From Aspidapion aeneum (lineage: Eukaryota > Arthropoda > Insecta > Coleoptera > Brentidae): a stretch of DNA of 64,000 nt. Of this stretch, positions 55,310-64,000 are shown one piece after another. Made by a program: the position numbers and the translations under genes. Position 1 is the first letter of the stretch. Each line of letters starts with the position of its first letter. The notes beneath the pieces were generated by a model. The model was not told where the DNA came from, searched no databases, and was given only the letters and a program-made list of their open reading frames with translations. Location: the NCBI GenBank assembly GCA_963576565.1, contig OY755047.1, positions 8,774,931 to 8,838,930 on the forward strand. The letters run 5' to 3'.

Positions 55310-55381
55310 TTACGCACTAGTGCGGAAAAGTGGCACTTTCCACACTAAAATGCGTGCGGAAAAGTGGACTTTTCCGCACGC
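55310..55381. repeat. GTGCGGAAA palindrome, distal copy
   Basis: ACTAGTGCGGAAAAGTGGCA and, at 55352-55381, an almost perfect palindrome with arms GCGTGCGGAAAAGT. Confidence 0.75.
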
Positions 55382-55979
55382 TTATAGAAAAAAGTTATAA
55401 CCAAACTATTAAACAAAATATATATTATTTGAAGTCAAGCTAAATAAAACTGTTTAAACAATTGCCACTGGTAATATCATAAAACAAAAAATCTCGCGGC
55501 GAAGCGGCCGCGGCAAATCGGCTGCGGCGAATCAGCCGTGGCGCGGCGAATTGTTCCATCCCCGCTGCGTTTAATGATAGAAGCAACACACTTGGTATGG
55601 TTAGATATAAGACTCGCCCGAACATTTTACGAAAAATAACCACTCGAAGGGCATCCCCAACCTCAATCCAATTATTTGCAAACTTTTAACTTGGCAGAAA
55701 ACAACTAAGTAACAGCTGTTGAGGCTGATGCCCCCTTACATCAGTGGGGCACCTTTTATAGGCATTTAAACAAATGAGAGCTGTTAAAAAAACTATTTCT
55801 TTTTAATTTTCTTATATTTTTAAAGCCGAAGAAATTTCCTTTCCAACGATGTACACCACTTCCCCCTCAACGCAGCAATAGATCTTGCATAGACGCCCCA
55901 AAAATGGTCAAATTTGATATAACAAGTAATAAAAATTATTGAAAAAAGCATTTAGGGCGGATGGTTCCCCCTCATTATA

Positions 55980-56632
55980 CAGGGTGTCTCTAAAAGGTCT
56001 GTTCAAAATCTTAGCACATATTCCTGAGGTCAAAATAAGTCGATTTAAAGTCCGAATTTGCTCCGTTTCAGAGATACAGGGTGGTAAATTTAAAAATTAG
56101 AAATCGATTGTCTTAAAATTTATGAACATTTCTTAACGAATTACTTTAAAAATTGGTACTCGTGGGTTCTTTAGGTTGCGAAACCTAATTATGAGTACCT
56201 TTTCACTGTGGCCGTTAGAGGGCGCTTCACAATGCTTTTTTATATTTTAAAATGACTATAACTTTTTTCTCAGTGTAACTTTTAACTTTCTTTGTTAATA
56301 AAATATTTTCCAGAATCTTTTTAAGCCAAAAGGGTACTCTTGTTAACATGCGCTAAAGTAAGTTGTTTTCGAGATATTTCCGTTTTTAGTGTTCGATGCC
56401 GCAACGGATACTGAAATTATTTTGAATGACTATTTCACTAGTGTTTTACACTGGCAAAATGCCATAGCAACGGCCGGTTTTCTACTGACTATAGCTTATT
56501 CAAGTTTGTTGCTTTTCGGCACTATCTCTGAAATGGAGCAATTTCGGACTAAGGTAAGTTGCTTTAAATCGACTTATTTTGACCTCAGGAATATGCGCTA
56601 ACATTTTGTACAGACCTCTTAGAGACACCCTG
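55980..56632. mobile_element. Long-TIR element with CAGGGTGTCTCTAA ends and TA duplication
   Basis: This 653-bp element starts CAGGGTGTCTCTAAAAGGTC and ends with the inverse (GACCTCTTAGAGACACCCTG). The TIRs match for at least 90 bp (CCTGAGGTCAAAATAAGTCG in both). TA at 55978-55979 and 56633-56634 suggests Tc1/mariner superfamily. It is non-coding, lies at the centre of palindrome W, and contains ATAGCAACGGCCG. Confidence 0.82.
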
Positions 56633-57606
56633 TATTTTCGGTGGAGTATAATGTATATTTATACCAAGTGTGTTGCTTCTCGCATTGAACGCAGTGTGTG
56701 TATTAGTACTGTTCCAACATGGTTGTCTTAAATGAAGATTCAAGAGTATCCCAAATTTGACCATTTTTGGTGCGTCTATGCTAGATTTACCGCTGCCTTG
56801 AGGGGGGAGTGATATACATCGGAAAGGAAATTTCTTTAAAAATAAGTTTTAAAACCAGACATGTAGGATAATAAAATTCAAGAAAATTTAAAAAATATTG
56901 TTTTTTTCACACCTCTCATTTATTTAAATGCCTATAAAAGGTGCGCCACTAATGTAAGGGGGGCGTGTTATACATCGTTAGAGAGGACTTTTGATCAGCC
57001 TCAATAACTATTACTTAGTTGTTTTTGGCCAAGTTAAAAGTTTGCAAATAATTTAAAAAATACTGTTAAAGATCACTTTTGAGGGATACGAGAGGGGGGA
57101 TTTTTTTTTACTTACCTTGAGTATTATTTACTGAGTTACAAAAGTAAATGTTCAAAATTTTTGTTTGATTTGAGGATTTCTACAAACACATTTATTTTTA
57201 TTTCAAGGCGGCTACTTTAGAAAGTTATGTCTAACTTATTTGAACAAAAATACAATGCTTTAAGGATACAAAATGCCACAAGAAAAATATAAAAAAACAT
57301 ATTTTAAACATTTTCGCCTTTTTTCGTAAGCCTATGGAACGTGCACCACTGCCTTTAGATGGCACTAAGGTACATGGTTAAAAAGGAAATTTTATCCGCT
57401 TGTAAACTGATCCTTAGGAATATTTTTAGAAAAGTTGACCGTTTTCGAGTTATTAGCAAAAAAACATCAAAAAGCACATTTACCTGCCAGGGTTGGGGGG
57501 GTGGTTCCCTTTTGTAAAATGTTCGGGCGAATCTTATGTCGATCCATACCAAGTGTGTTGCTTCTATCATTAAACGCAGTATCGGACCCCATAGGGCCTG
57601 AACTAT

Positions 57607-58052
57607 TATAATATGTAAGTAATGAAGAAAAAATAAGGTATTTTAAAGTTCCCACACCTTAACTATTGAATAACTTTAAAGTGGTACTTAAAGCCCAGAA
57701 TATTATAAAAATTATAAAAATGATGTGTGTACTCTCCAAAGTACTTATGAAAAATTAGAGGTTACAGAGATACAGGGTGTCTAGGTTGATCTCTTCCTTT
57801 AAAGAAAAATTAATATTTTCTAACACAAAAAAAAAATAAAAAATTTAGTCATGTTTTTAGAGGCTTTTTTTAATACCAATTAATAGTGACATTAAAATTA
57901 AATTATACAAAAAAAATGGTAGTAAAACACAGAAAATGTACAGTGAAAATTGACATACTTATTTAGTTCTCAGACATAAAAAACATCGAAAAAAAACTAT
58001 CAACAATTTCAAATGTTTTATCCAAAAGTTGTTTAAAATCTCTGTATTTTTA
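57607..58052. other. Spacer
   Basis: AT-rich. A lone ACAGGGTGTCTAGGTTGATC at 57771-57790 resembles a MITE end without a partner. Confidence 0.4.
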
Positions 58053-58697
58053 GTACTACTATGATGGTTTAGAACGTTTTTCTACATTGTCCGACGCCTA
58101 TTCTCCACCTCCTTCGATCCTGACAATCATTTTCTGTCAGATTTTTTGACTCATTGATCTTTGTATTAACTAATGCCATTCCAGTTTAGGATGCCTTTTT
58201 TTTCTGCGCCCTATTGGTTGCCATTCTAGGACCTGCTTTGGTAATCTTTCGTCGTTCATCAGTTGTACATGGCCGAATCATATTAGTTGTCTTTCAGTGT
58301 TGTCATCCGTTATGCTTCCCTCGATTACCCTTTTTTCTTTTATGGTCTCATTTCTTATATGATCTGTTCTAAATATTCTCATTAATCTTGTTATTGCATC
58401 CATTTGGACACTTTCCATTTTTGTTTTGTATTTTTCTGTTACGAGGCAAGTCTGTATTCCATACAACAGCGTGCTTTTCACCATTGTTTTATATATGTTA
58501 AATTTTACATTCTTTGTTCTTTCTCTGCTCCATAAAATACTGTTAATAACCAATAACCTTTTTTTTCGTTTTTCCAGTTCTTTACAGTCTGTTCTCACTT
58601 GATTCGTTTCCAATACATAAGTACTGTGTCTTGCCCATGTTCATTTTTAACCCTCACTATAGGTATTCTTCCGTTAACTTTCTCATCATATACTCTG
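58053..58697 (-). pseudogene. LINE-B 3' portion, diverged
   Basis: The minus strand reads RTDCKELEKRKKRLLVINSI, ERTKNVKFNIYKTMVKSTLL, TCLVTEKYKTKMESVQMDAI and IFRTDHIRNETIKE, then in other frames WPRQLIWP-like and GQCRKTF-like ends. It is more diverged than the other LINE-B copies, with several frame breaks. 3' TAC-type end at about 58053. Confidence 0.8.
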
Positions 58698-59097
58698 TAT
58701 TTTTACCTTGTGCAATATCGATAAGCGGTTTTAAATAACAACAGTACGAAGTACGTATTATATTGTTTATCCGATAAGAAAATAATTTTAAATAATCGCT
58801 AAAAAATCATTTACATATTAATCCCTCCCTCTAAGATAAAAGTTGTTCCAATTTTAGAAATAGCATCGTACCTACATAAAAATGACAATATCTTTTTGTT
58901 ATTTTTGTTTGTCATCTGATAAGGATTCAAATTCCTGAATATTAATGTCTACGTTTTAAGTACTTATCAAGGATTGTTTTTTTTTACGTAAAACCAACTG
59001 ATATTAGAAAATTTAAGTTAATTTAACATAGTCGACAAACTATAATCATAACAAAAACATTTCATGTAAAAAGAAGCCAACGCGAAAATGGTATTCA
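58698..59097. other. No recognisable feature
   Basis: AT-rich spacer. Confidence 0.5.
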
Positions 59098-59347
59098 GTA
59101 AAAAGAATTGAGATAAAAGTAGAGCCTAAGTTCTCCGATATAAATTTTTAAATGAAAAGTTTGGAAATGTTTTTTTAAACTTGGCTATTACAGCCAAACT
59201 TCTTTATGTTCAATTTAACACTGTGTCTAAGAGTCATTTGCAGCCGTAATAGCCAAGTTTAGAAAAACATTTCCAAACTAGTAAGAACCTTTCATTTTGA
59301 AATTTGTATTGGAGAACTTGGTTTACTTTTATCTCAATTATTTTTAC
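59098..59347. mobile_element. Foldback MITE with GTAAAAAGAATTGAGATAAA ends
   Basis: This 250-bp element is almost entirely inverted repeat, with arms of about 105 bp (GAGATAAAAGTA, AAGTTCTCC, TTGGAAATGTTTTT and AACTTGGCTATTAC, each found in inverse on the other side) and a ~45-bp loop. No target duplication is clear. Confidence 0.75.
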
Positions 59348-59390
59348 GGAATATCATTCTTGCATACTTGTCTTTTTGAAATGAAATGTG

Positions 59391-59945
59391 TCTGTAACGA
59401 CCAACCCGCATAACTCAAAAACCGCTTGTCTGATTTAAATGAACTTTGGTACCTAGGCTGAGTCTTGGGCCGTGGTGGTCCCATTAAAAAATGAACGAAA
59501 TCCACCGAACGCATGTCACATAAAAGGGTGGGGGTAGATTTCAAAAATGAGAGTTTATGTGAAAATATGGCGTGTGTGATATCAAACGAAAGGTAATTAA
59601 GTCTGGAGTTAAACAAAATGAATTTTAAGTTATTTAAAAAAAAAGGGTGGGGGTAGATGTCAAAAATTAGAGTTTAAGTGAAAATTTGGCGTGTATGATA
59701 TCAAACAAAAGGTAAATGAGTCTGGAGTTAAACAAATCACATTTTAGTTTTTAAAAAAGGGTGGGGGTAGATTTTAAAAATTAGAGTTTAAGGCAAAACA
59801 TGGCTTGTGTGGTATCAAACGAAAGGTAATTGAGTCTGGAGTTGCATAAAATATATTTCAGTTTTTAGTTATATTAGCTCACACGTACACTATAACTAAA
59901 GTACTTAGTGTGAGCTTAGGTGCCCATAGATTGGCAGAGTATTTT
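59391..59945 (+). mobile_element. Helentron/DINE-1-like element, copy S3 (5' part missing)
   Basis: It has the same order as S1: TGTAACGACCAACCCGCATA, GGTACCTAGGCTGAGTCTTG, three to four ~110-bp tandem units with GGTGGGGGTAGAT, the terminal hairpin AGCTCACACGTACACTATAA…TAGTGTGAGCT and the end ATTGGCAGAG before TATTTTTA. The microsatellite and the first hairpin are absent. Confidence 0.75.
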
Positions 59946-60580
59946 TAAAGAATTTGGATAATATTTAAGTTTTGAAGTAGTAAAATATGCGGAATATTGT
60001 TTATAACTTTTGTTATGCCTTATTTAAAATTTTGAGGTTTTTACATTTTTTCCCATGGTTTTAACATAAAGTACATATCATTATTTTTGAGACAACTTTT
60101 TACAACTTTTTTTCGTTGGCCTATGCTATTTGTTATGGTAAACAGCTGAGAACTGTCAAAAAGTTTTCTCAAAAATTATGATATTGAGGTTAGTTCCTAT
60201 TAGCCTTCCAAAGCTCAGACCTCTAGCAATTCTGGAAGTGGGCAATGTTACTTTTACATAATTTTACATTTATAGGGAAGGGAAGTAAATTTCAATTTTG
60301 ATGTTTTTAAATTTTTTCCTATAGTTTTGTCGTAATTTCTATCACTCTGCCAAATTTCAGCTTTGTAGCATGTTTGGAAGTACAGTAGAATTCTGATGAT
60401 CTATACATGAGTGAGTGAGTGGCAATTTCGTAACTACTTTTCTACTTTATGGAAGTTCATGAAACTTGGAGGGGTTGTTAACTCTATGAAGATCTACGAA
60501 TGTGCAAAGTTTGAGTTTTGTAGCTCATTCCGAAGTAGATTTTTAGTTAGGTCAAATATGGGCCGAAATTTACTATAGTT
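59946..60580. other. Spacer with a small hairpin
   Basis: At 60074-60183 ATATCATTATTTTTGAGACA and its near-inverse CTCAAAAATTATGATAT bracket a ~110-bp stem-loop. Nothing else was recognised. Confidence 0.45.
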
Positions 60581-61731
60581 CAATGAATAGAGGCCAAAAT
60601 AAGGGGGTTACCCTACAAAAGGTCCGGTAGTTCTGAATTTTGGATATGTTGTTAAGCTCAGGAGGGTAGTTAAAAATCTGAGTTTTCGTCACCCCCACCC
60701 CTGTGCTTCCTCCGCCATCTTGAAAAAACCATCAAAAGTTGGCACTTTTTTTAGTTTTTTGCCTTTAATTTCGTTCCAGTTCACTAAATCGCAAAAAGAG
60801 TTATATGAAATTTTTTAGAGGATATAATTATCTACAATTGGGTGGTACTATGGTTGTTCTGCGAGCAGTAGTAATGGAGCTAGGTAATTTGCAAAAATGA
60901 CTATAATCACGTGCTTGGGCAAATTTTCAGATTTTTTTCTACTTTAGACGGCATAAGCTCCGAAATACTTTGTTCTAGGGTAAAAGTTCTAAGAACATAT
61001 CTTGTAGAGAATTTTATCAGCTACAAAAGCCATGCTTTAAATGTATTTTTAAATATTGTAATGGAGTGGGAGTAACTTTTAACTTAAAGTTAGTAAGTTA
61101 GAAAATAATAATTTTTTAAAATTTAGTGCTTTAAACGGCACGTTTTTTATTTATTTTTATTTTTTTGTGTAAATTTAGTGACGTACAAAAAGGTAAGAGA
61201 GCTTAGGGGTCAAACACCTCCTTAAACTAACCACCTCTTCAAAAACCCCCCCAGACCCCCCAAAATCTCACATATTTAGGTTTTCTCAAATTTTCTCAAA
61301 AAATACGCTTCTAAGAGAAAAATGTGCAATATACTTTATTGTAGACAATGAAATTTCCTTTTGAAAAAGGTACAACTCTTCAGCGGCGTCCGTTAATTGA
61401 AGTAATTTAAAAAAGTAAAAAAATATCCATGTTTTTTCCATGATTTATTCGATTTTTTTTTAAACCAATGTTTATAGAATAAAATGTGTTATACATTATT
61501 GTAGCAAATAAAATTTCATATAACTCTTTTTGCGATTTAGTGTACAGGAACGAAGTTACAGGCAAAAAACTACAAAAAGTGCCAATTTTTGATTGGCGGA
61601 GGAAGCACAGGGGTGGGGGTGACGAAAACTCAGACTTTTAACTACCCTTTCGATCTTAATAACATATCCGAAATTTAGAATTACCGGACCTTTTGTAGAG
61701 TAAAACTCCTCTATTCATTGTACTACTAGGG
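60581..61731. repeat. Long inverted repeat X
   Basis: Arms 60581-60830 and 61490-61731 are inverse copies: CAATGAATAGAGG, CTACAAAAGGTCCGGTA, CACCCCCACCCCTGTGCTTC and TTTGCGATTTAGTG… with their complements. About 660 bp lies between them. It is probably another long-TIR, non-autonomous element. No target duplication was found. Confidence 0.72.
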
Positions 61732-61771
61732 GTTCAGAATAAAATACTTTTCTTAAATTATCAAATAATTA

Positions 61772-61956
61772 CAGTCGAACCTCTCTAACTCGAACCTCTA
61801 TAACTCGAATCCCTCTATAACTCGAACCTTTTAAGCGGTCCCCGCACTTTTTACATGTGTTTTAACCTATGTAACTCGAGTTTCTATAACTCGAACTCTC
61901 CATAACTCGAACTGTTTTGGTTGTCCCTTCAGGTTTGAGTTATAGAGGTTCGACTG
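61772..61956. mobile_element. pogo/Tigger-like MITE
   Basis: This 185-bp element has inverted ends CAGTCGAACCTCTCTAACTC…GAGTTATAGAGGTTCGACTG, a TA target duplication (61770-61771, 61957-61958) and CTATAACTCGAA words repeated inside. CAGT-starting TIRs with AACCTC and TA duplications are typical of pogo-group MITEs. Confidence 0.8.
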
Positions 61957-61958
61957 TA

Positions 61959-62371
61959 GTTTTTTTAAGAAGGATAATTTTACCGCTGCGTTTTTTTCTT
62001 CAATTATTTTATAAAAAAAATTGGCTCAAAACTGTACCAAAAACTAGAAAATATTACGCATAAAAACCTGACTTTTAAAAGACTAAAACGAAAATCATTT
62101 AAAGTATTTATTTTAGTTGAGCTTGAAATTTTGTTTTTTTAAATAAGTCATTTCAGGAGAAACTTGCAATTTAAGTAATAGTTTTCCCAAAAAAAAAAAA
62201 ATATATAAAATTGTTTTGTTCCTGGGTGAACAATTTGAAGAAAAATATTTGCTAGAAATTATCTTTTCCTGGTTATAGTAAAACAAAAGAAGAAGGGAGA
62301 CTTTGATACAGAATTTACCAATTGCTTTACTGACTGCCATTCTCCCTAGTGCGTGAGACAAAGTATACAGT
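61959..62371. other. No recognisable feature
   Basis: AT-rich spacer. Confidence 0.5.
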
Positions 62372-62572
62372 GGCGCACCCAGGAATATGTCGTGGGGGGG
62401 GGCTGAGGCCTATGGGTGGGGCCCGAGGCCTCTGGGGGGGGGGAGACCTCATGATGTAGTATTTTATGTTTTTTTTTTGTGTTTATTCATTAAATTTGTG
62501 GAAAATACCTAAAAAATCTTAGGCTTGGGTGTGCCCGGGCCCCAGCCCCCCCTTCCACCTAGGTGCGCCCAT
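62372..62572. mobile_element. Small hAT-like MITE with GGCGCACC ends
   Basis: The ends AGTGGCGCACCCAGGAA and CCACCTAGGTGCGCCCAT are imperfect inverses, with G runs inside one end and C runs inside the other. The flanks AAAGTATA and GAAGTTTA agree at six of eight positions, an eroded hAT-size duplication. Confidence 0.55.
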
Positions 62573-63009
62573 GAAGTTTATGAAGGTATATGATATGAAG
62601 TGTGCAAGACAGAGAAGGCTAATGGCGTACATCCAATGAAAAGGTGCGTAGCCAAAGCGTATGCTGAATACTCATCCTTTTCATGTACTTTGGAATTTTA
62701 TACCTTATCTCTCGCACTTGCAACTTCTCGATGAAAAAATTGCAGTAATACACAGATACGTTAATAATGTCATATTTTCTCGTAAATCTAATTCTATGAA
62801 AAAAAAATCCTCCAATTGCAGGAAAAGTCTAAAAAGTACCTCCGACCTTCGATCGGCTTGGTCGCATTTCAAACACGTTTACTCGATTGTCTTTTGGTTG
62901 TCTGGTGCAATACCTACTACGATCAGTGCAGTGCAACGGACAGGACCTTGCTTAAGCATGTACGACAGCAACTAGATTACCTTCCAGCCATTTTGTATAG
63001 TCTCTATTC
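62573..63009. other. No recognised gene
   Basis: Two overlapping open frames (62661-62975, 62816-63034) have a balanced amino-acid make-up but I do not recognise either protein, and neither has a supporting context. They may be a remnant of a transposon. Confidence 0.3.
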
Positions 63010-64000
63010 TATCTATTTATTTAGCCTTCTTTGATCCATTTTTGGACATAGGTCTCTCTCAATATCTTTTATTCTTGCCTGCAGTGGCGGTTTCTTCATA
63101 AGTGCACATGTGCACGTGCACTCCCAAATTTTACTTAAAAAAATATTAAACTTTGATCATTCCTTAATTTAATTAATAATTACCCCAAAAGAAATTCACT
63201 AAAGACTGGAGTATTATCTAGAAATTAATACCCGGTATGTATGTGTTTGTATTCGTGTTCAAACTCACCACGAATCTACCGTGGATGTTATGTCGCATGC
63301 TAATTATGAAATATAAAAAGAGAGGACGACATGTCCCAATAGAATTTTACAGTACAGAGAATCTGAAGCTTCCTTCGGCACCGCGCTTATACAAAACCTA
63401 GCCTCGATGCCGCCCGCACCCCCGTGATGCCTCCAGCGTCATCGGTTCACGTTGCATTTTAGAGCAGCTCACGCGCACTTTTAAGTAGTGCGCGATTGGA
63501 CAACTTGGTGGTCGAGCGCGGGCGGTTTGTTTTGGTTGGTGGCTTTTTACCACGCGCCGCCACTGCTTGCCTGTCTGTCGCCGTGTTTATCCATCTAGGT
63601 TCCTCATTTTTCTTCAAATCGTCCGCCTATCTCATTTGCGGGCTTCCCCTACTTCTTTTATTTTCTCAAGGTCTCCAGTCTACAATACATTTGTTCCATC
63701 GATCGCCTTTTTCTCCTCTGACATCCCTTACTTTTGTTTTATTTCTTATCCATTCATTCGTTTTTCTACTTGATGGTTTTACACAACAACAACTTTCTTT
63801 GACTTTGTAAGTGTCCAGGTCTGGGATCCATAGGTAAGTACAGGATGGATACATTGGTTATACACTTTCGTTTTGAGTTACTGAGGATATATTTTATATT
63901 TTAATATACAGCTTAATTTACTGAATGCTGCACAGGCCAATCTTACTCTTCTCTTTATTTCAGCTGTTAGGTTTTCTTTTTTTTAGTTTAATAATTTTTC
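63010..64000 (-). pseudogene. LINE-E C-terminal remnant, split by a hAT-type MITE
   Basis: The minus strand from 64000 reads LTAEIKRRVRLACAAFSKLS, INPQ-like sequence, QCIHPVLTYGSQTWTLTKSK and, in shifted frames, basic residues (GEARKRDRRTI, RRGRP-like). After the MITE comes RIKDIERDLCPKMDQRRL. This is the thumb and C-terminal domain of a LINE reverse transcriptase, the same family as 37699-38200. The start lies outside the window. Confidence 0.75.
63082..63565. mobile_element. hAT-type MITE with CAGTGGCGG ends
   Basis: This 484-bp element has the ends CAGTGGCGG and CCGCCACTG and a perfect 8-bp duplication CTTGCCTG (63074-63081, 63566-63573). The GC-rich right half (63380-63560) contrasts with the AT-rich left half. 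It sits inside LINE-E. Confidence 0.88.

Larger units (their letters stand above)
53276..55563. mobile_element. CGCCG-rich long-TIR element (Mutator-type duplication)
   Basis: The ends are GC-rich arrays of GGCCGATTCGCC and GGACAATTCGCC words (53283-53372; inverse at 55494-55556). They are followed inward by CGCGAGATTTTTTGTTTTAT and ATGATATTACCA[T/G]TGGCAA, giving TIRs of about 150 bp. The flanks GCTGCATTT (53267-53275) and GCTGCGTTT (55564-55572) form a 9-bp duplication with one mismatch, as in the Mutator superfamily. The right arm of W shows the empty site. Inside lie CAAAATGGCGGA repeats (53570-54180) and the GTGCGGAAA hairpin modules (54251-55381). No transposase is present. Confidence 0.8.
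53231..57606. mobile_element. Long palindromic element W, split by two insertions
   Basis: The left arm (53231-53275, continued at 55564-55960) and right arm (about 56740-57606) are inverse copies. Landmarks are ATAGTTCAGGCCC/GGGCCTGAACTAT, CTGCGTTTAATGATAGAAGC and its inverse, ACACACTTGGTATGG/CCATACCAAGTGTGTTGC, CGCCCGAACATTTTAC/inverse, AACAACTAAGTAA, CCTTTTATAGGCATTTAAA/inverse and AAATGGTCAAATTTG/CAAATTTGACCATTTTT. The arm is interrupted by 53276-55563 and the centre by 55980-56632. No transposase was found. Confidence 0.75.

Noticed and set aside
62661..63034. Two overlapping frames with balanced amino-acid content
   Set aside because: No recognised domain, no repeat partner in the window, and no flanking signals. 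They may be a transposase remnant but cannot be supported.

Overview
The window looks like repeat-rich, intron-poor heterochromatic or intergenic DNA from an insect. The evidence is Jockey/I-like and RTE-like LINEs, a mariner, hAT elements, a pogo-like MITE and an LTR promoter with an arthropod TCAGT initiator. A beetle with a large genome is my guess, but nothing here fixes the species. I found no convincing host gene, tRNA, rRNA or CRISPR array in 64 kb. Almost everything recognisable is a transposable element, a decayed piece of one, or a tandem repeat. The only long intact reading frame is the pol of a Ty3/gypsy retrotransposon.

Layout. 376-7041: a complete, young Ty3/gypsy element with near-identical LTRs, a 4-bp target duplication, a gag broken by two stops and a frameshift, and an intact pol. 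Its leader carries six heat-shock-element-like motifs spaced exactly 113 bp apart. 7.1-11.3 kb: a diverged repeat pair, an internally deleted mariner, a TIR element (CCGGCC ends) and a hairpin-ended MITE. 11.4-17.7 kb: a three-level nest, with a long palindromic element split by a hAT element (8-bp duplication) that is itself split by a 3.67-kb element with an 11-bp duplication and two internal minisatellites. 20.8-22.2 kb: about 8.5 copies of a ~170-bp satellite, with a stray monomer at 18.1 kb.

22.4-30 kb: LINE fragments, among them a LINE-B/Jockey junction inside the reverse transcriptase (RT) region, and a Helentron/DINE-1-like element inserted in a LINE-B copy. 29.9-33.6 kb: a long-TIR element holding a Mutator-type MITE and a LINE-B copy, followed by a second, uninterrupted hAT copy. 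35-50 kb: LINE families A to E in both orientations, including LINE-C inserted into LINE-D. 50.4-52 kb: LINE-B with a GC-rich hAT MITE. 53.2-57.6 kb: a second large palindromic element, split by a CGCCG-rich long-TIR element (9-bp duplication) that contains perfect and near-perfect hairpins. 59-64 kb: several MITEs, a third palindrome, and LINE-E split by a hAT-type MITE.

LINE-B is the commonest family, with eight copies or fragments. Comparing copies gives real or inferred empty sites for many insertions, so the relative order of events can be read from the sequence. LINE letters A to E are labels used only in this annotation. Clade and superfamily names are inferred from motifs, termini and target duplications, not from database searches.
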